Positions 6,522 to 9,142 of a DNA stretch of 9,142 bases are shown one piece after another. The DNA is from Proteobacteria bacterium UBA2383 (GTDB lineage: Bacteria > Pseudomonadota > Gammaproteobacteria > Competibacterales > Competibacteraceae): NCBI GenBank assembly GCA_002343485.1, contig DDST01000159.1, positions 26,990-36,131 of the forward strand. The letters are read 5' to 3'. The position numbers were made by a program, and so were the translations under genes. The first letter of the stretch is position 1, and each line of letters begins with the position of its first letter. Under the pieces are notes generated by a model. The model did not search any database. It saw nothing but the letters and a program-made list of their open reading frames with translations, and was not told where the DNA came from.

Positions 6522-7412
6522 TTAGCCGAAGCGGCCGGTGATATAGTCTTCAGTCAGTTTGTGCCGGGGATTTGTGAAGATCTGATCGGTTTCACCGATC
6601 TCGATTAGGTTGCCCAAATGGAAATAGGCAGTGCGCTGCGAGACACGGGCGGCCTGTTGCATTGAGTGCGTGACGATGACAATAGTGTAATTCTCCCGGA
6701 GTTCATCGATCAGCTCTTCGATCTTGGCAGTCGCAATCGGATCGAGTGCTGAGCACGGTTCATCCATTAGAATCACCTCAGGATTCACCGCAATCGCCCG
6801 GGCAATACATAATCGTTGCTGTTGACCGCCAGACAGGCTGGTGCCAGGTTCGTTCATCCGGCTTTCGACTTCCTTGAGCAGACCGGCCCGTTCCAGACTT
6901 TCGTGAACCAGCTCATCCATTTCCGCTTTACCATTGACCATGCCGTGAATCCGCGGTCCGTAGGCGACGTTTTCATAAATGGACTTGGGGAAAGGGTTGG
7001 GCTTCTGGAACACCATCCCGACGCGCGCTCGTAGTTGCACCACGTCGATGCTCTTGTCGTAGATATCATCTTGGTCGAGCTTGATTTCACCGGCCACCCG
7101 GCAGATTGGAATGGTATCGTTCATGCGGTTCAGGCAGCGCAGGAAGGTGGATTTGCCACAGCCGGACGGGCCAATAAAAGAAATCACTTCATTGGCGCCG
7201 ATGTCGAGGCTAACCTGTTTAAGCGCGCGTTTTTCGGCGTAATAGACATTGACGTCGCGGCAGACCATTTTCGGGTTATCGACCGTGATTCTGCCGACGG
7301 TTTGCTGGTGATCGTAGTTGATAATCTGGGCGCTCGACAGCGAAGTCTCCCGGGTTGCGGGACTTGGCGTGCTATCCAGAGTGGTTTGGACTTCAATCGT
7401 TGTAGTATTCAT
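6522..7412 (-). CDS. pstB: Phosphate ABC transporter ATP-binding protein PstB
   Basis: Numbered from the ATG at 7412 (296 residues), it has Walker A GPSGCGKS (81-88), the Q-loop glutamine in VFQKPNPFP (Q136), the ABC signature LSGGQQQRL (193-201), Walker B with D217-E218 in VILMDEPCSALD, and the switch histidine H249 in VTHS. The CRDVNVYY start of the domain, VFQKPNPFP and DEPCSALDP are typical of PstB rather than of general ABC ATPases. It hydrolyses ATP at the inner face of the membrane to power phosphate import through PstC-PstA. About 45 residues precede the ATPase core, a somewhat long N-terminus also found in other gammaproteobacterial PstB proteins. A TTG at 7427 in the same frame would add five residues, but it has no better ribosome binding site, so the ATG is preferred. 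The pstA stop lies 27 bp upstream. Confidence 0.97.
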   Translation of the reverse strand: MNTTTIEVQTTLDSTPSPATRETSLSSAQIINYDHQQTVGRITVDNPKMVCRDVNVYYAEKRALKQVSLDIGANEVISFIGPSGCGKSTFLRCLNRMNDTIPICRVAGEIKLDQDDIYDKSIDVVQLRARVGMVFQKPNPFPKSIYENVAYGPRIHGMVNGKAEMDELVHESLERAGLLKEVESRMNEPGTSLSGGQQQRLCIARAIAVNPEVILMDEPCSALDPIATAKIEELIDELRENYTIVIVTHSMQQAARVSQRTAYFHLGNLIEIGETDQIFTNPRHKLTEDYITGRFG

Positions 7413-7439
7413 GGGGTGACTTTTCAAGTTTATGGTTGG

Positions 7440-8732
7440 TTACCAGCGCCGCTCAAAGCGCTTGCGGAGGATGATCGCTAGTCCATTCATCAGGATCATG
7501 AAAGCTAGCAACACCATAATTGCTGCCGAGGTCCGTTCCACGAAGGCTCGTTCTGGCAAGTCGGCCCATAGATAAATTTGCACCGGTAACACTGTTGCTG
7601 GATCGGTGAAACTGCCCGGCACATCGGCAATGAACGCGACCATGCCGATCATCAGCAGCGGGGCCGATTCGCCCAAGGCGCGGGCCATGCCAATGATTGC
7701 GCCGGTCAGCATGCCGGGTATGGCCAGCGGCAGGACATGATGGCCGACCATTTGCAATTTAGATGCGCCCATGCCTAATGCCGCCTCGCGGATGGATGGC
7801 GGTACCGAGGTCAGGGCGGCGCGCCCGGCAATGATGATCACCGGCAGCGTCATTAGACTTAACACCAGCCCGCCCACCAGCGGTGCAGAGCGCGGCAGGC
7901 CGAAAAAATTGATAAATACCGCTAAGCCCAGCAGGCCGAATACGATGGATGGCACCGCTGCCAGGTTGTTGATATTGACCTCGATCAAATCAGTCCAGCG
8001 GTTCTTTGGGGCGAACTCTTCCAAGTAAACTGCGGTGGCGACGCCGATCGGGAACGAAAGCAGGAAGGTGACCACCAACGTGTAAAACGATCCCATTAAT
8101 GCGCCGCGAATACCTGCCTGCTCCGGTTCGCGGGAATCACCCTTGCTAAATAGAATGGTATTAAATCGCTGTTTAAGCTGACCGGAGGCTTGTAATTGAT
8201 CGACCCAGGCGATTTCCTGATCCTTGATCGATCGCAGTGATTCGTCGATATGGCGATCGATGTTGCCCTTAACGAAGGTATCTACGGTGGCTGAAGCCAG
8301 CATCCAGATTGACTGCTCGGTACCGATGATTTCCGGATTATCCAATACCTGGCTGCGCAACCGGAACGGTGCATTGGAACTGACCAGACTGTACAGATCC
8401 CGCAGGTTGCGACGCCCCTCAACGTGTGGAAACTGGGTGCGCAGGCTAGTGCGAATCAAGGCCGCATAGTCGGAATTTTCCAGAACGTGCGGGTCGCGGC
8501 GGCCTTCCGGGTCAATGACTGCAGAGTCGAAGTGAATTGGCAGCTCAATATATGTTTGCCAGAATGCTGAATAACCCTGACCAATGATATTAGCAAACAT
8601 GAGCACCACAAATACCAGTCCCAGGCTAATGGCGATGAGTCCATACCAGCGGAAACGCCGCTCGGCGGCGTGCCGGCGCGCTAGACTGGCATTGACAATG
8701 GTTTTGATGTCCCGCTGTGGTTTCTTATTCAT
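7440..8732 (-). CDS. pstA: Phosphate ABC transporter permease PstA, long form with N-terminal insertion
   Basis: The 430 residues exceed the 296 or so of E. coli PstA. After a basic cytoplasmic N-terminus and a first membrane helix (about 30-52) comes a hydrophilic, probably periplasmic stretch of about 150 residues (55-205). This matches the DUF3333-type extension of PstA in pseudomonads and alphaproteobacteria. The permease domain follows from about 208, with further membrane helices, and the coupling loop EAALGMGASKLQMVGHHVLPLAIPG (316-340) contacts PstB. ARALGESAPLL (350-360) is the conserved PstA segment after that loop. With PstC it forms the channel for phosphate delivered by PstS. Its ATG lies inside the end of pstC (8-bp overlap, ATGAATAA), which suggests translational coupling. 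The role of the extra domain is not known to me. Confidence 0.95.
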   Translation of the reverse strand: MNKKPQRDIKTIVNASLARRHAAERRFRWYGLIAISLGLVFVVLMFANIIGQGYSAFWQTYIELPIHFDSAVIDPEGRRDPHVLENSDYAALIRTSLRTQFPHVEGRRNLRDLYSLVSSNAPFRLRSQVLDNPEIIGTEQSIWMLASATVDTFVKGNIDRHIDESLRSIKDQEIAWVDQLQASGQLKQRFNTILFSKGDSREPEQAGIRGALMGSFYTLVVTFLLSFPIGVATAVYLEEFAPKNRWTDLIEVNINNLAAVPSIVFGLLGLAVFINFFGLPRSAPLVGGLVLSLMTLPVIIIAGRAALTSVPPSIREAALGMGASKLQMVGHHVLPLAIPGMLTGAIIGMARALGESAPLLMIGMVAFIADVPGSFTDPATVLPVQIYLWADLPERAFVERTSAAIMVLLAFMILMNGLAIILRKRFERRW

Positions 8733-9142
8733 ATTGTTCCCGGTACTTGCGCACGACCGTCAGGGCAATGATATTGAGAATCAGAGTCACGATGAAGAGC
8801 ACCAATCCCAGGGCAAACGCCGCTAGAGTCTTGGCGCTGTCGAATTCCTGATCGCCGGTGAGCAGGGTGACAATTTGCACGGTAACGGTGGTGACTGCCT
8901 GCAAGGGGTTCGCGGTCAGGTTGGCGGACAGACCCGCGGCCATGACCACGATCATCGTCTCACCGATGGCGCGCGAGACTGCTAGCAGAATGCTGCCGAC
9001 AATACCGGGTAGAGCGGCTGGCAGCAGCACGCGCTTGATGGTTTCCGATTTGGTCGCGCCTAGCGCATAGGAGCCGTCCCGCATCGATTGCGGGACGGCA
9101 TTGATGACGTCGTCAGATAGCGAGGAGACGAAGGGGATGATC
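8725..9142 (-). CDS. pstC: Phosphate ABC transporter permease PstC, C-terminal part only
   Basis: The frame is open to the right edge, so only the last 139 codons are seen; the ATG at 9084 is internal. It reads IIPFVSSLSDDVINAVPQSM, then the coupling loop GSYALGATKSETIKRVLLPAALPGIVGSILLAVSRAIGETMIVVMAAG, which contains the EAA-type motif (here GSYALGA) and the RAIGETM segment typical of PstC. NPLQAVTTVTVQIV follows, then a final membrane helix (LAAFALGLVLFIVTLILNIIAL) and a basic tail ending KYREQYE. It forms the phosphate channel with PstA, whose start codon it overlaps by 8 bp. The position of the start and whether pstS precedes it cannot be seen. Confidence 0.94.
   Translation of the reverse strand, partial: IIPFVSSLSDDVINAVPQSMRDGSYALGATKSETIKRVLLPAALPGIVGSILLAVSRAIGETMIVVMAAGLSANLTANPLQAVTTVTVQIVTLLTGDQEFDSAKTLAAFALGLVLFIVTLILNIIALTVVRKYREQYE

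Noticed and set aside
6516..6539. Inverted repeat ACCGGC/GCCGGT around the pstB stop
   Set aside because: It has only six base pairs with a 12-base loop and no T-run. It partly reflects the pstB end codons, so it is too weak to call a terminator.
7413..7427. TTG start for pstB five codons upstream
   Set aside because: It is a rare start codon without a better ribosome binding site than the ATG at 7412.
7035..7481. 148-codon plus-strand open frame
   Set aside because: It is antisense to pstB and the end of pstA, both of which show clear family motifs.

Overview
The window reads as a stretch of a gammaproteobacterial chromosome. This is inferred from the pstC-pstA-pstB-phoU order, a long PstA with an N-terminal insertion, and a Pseudomonas/Vibrio-type alanine-racemase-fold ornithine decarboxylase. 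I cannot fix the genus. All eight genes lie on the minus strand, so transcription runs from high to low coordinates. I recognised no tRNA, rRNA, CRISPR array, integrase or insertion sequence. The longest stretch without a gene is 287 bp (2946-3232).

Region 1 (9142 down to 5753) is the end of a phosphate-specific transport operon: the C-terminal part of pstC (cut by the right edge), pstA (overlapping pstC by 8 bp), pstB and phoU. PstC and PstA form the membrane channel, PstB drives import with ATP, and PhoU couples the transporter to phosphate signalling. The operon promoter and pstS, if present, lie outside the window.

Region 2 (5711 down to 3233) is a two-gene polyamine unit: carboxy(nor)spermidine decarboxylase (nspC) and a saccharopine-dehydrogenase-like carboxy(nor)spermidine dehydrogenase, 16 bp apart. 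An intergenic stretch follows. It holds a 114-bp element bounded by perfect 11-bp inverted repeats and a separate perfect 13-bp hairpin followed by a T-rich run.

Region 3 (2945 down to 1) starts with an ornithine (or lysine/ornithine) decarboxylase. After only 19 bp comes a membrane-anchored Ser/Thr protein kinase, which stays open for 590 codons to the left edge. The three polyamine enzymes together suggest an S-adenosylmethionine-independent route: ornithine to putrescine, condensation with aspartate semialdehyde to carboxyspermidine, then decarboxylation to spermidine.

Points most worth a second look are the kinase tightly linked to the decarboxylase, the hairpin in the decarboxylase leader, the inverted-repeat element, and the lower G+C of the polyamine pair compared with the pst genes.
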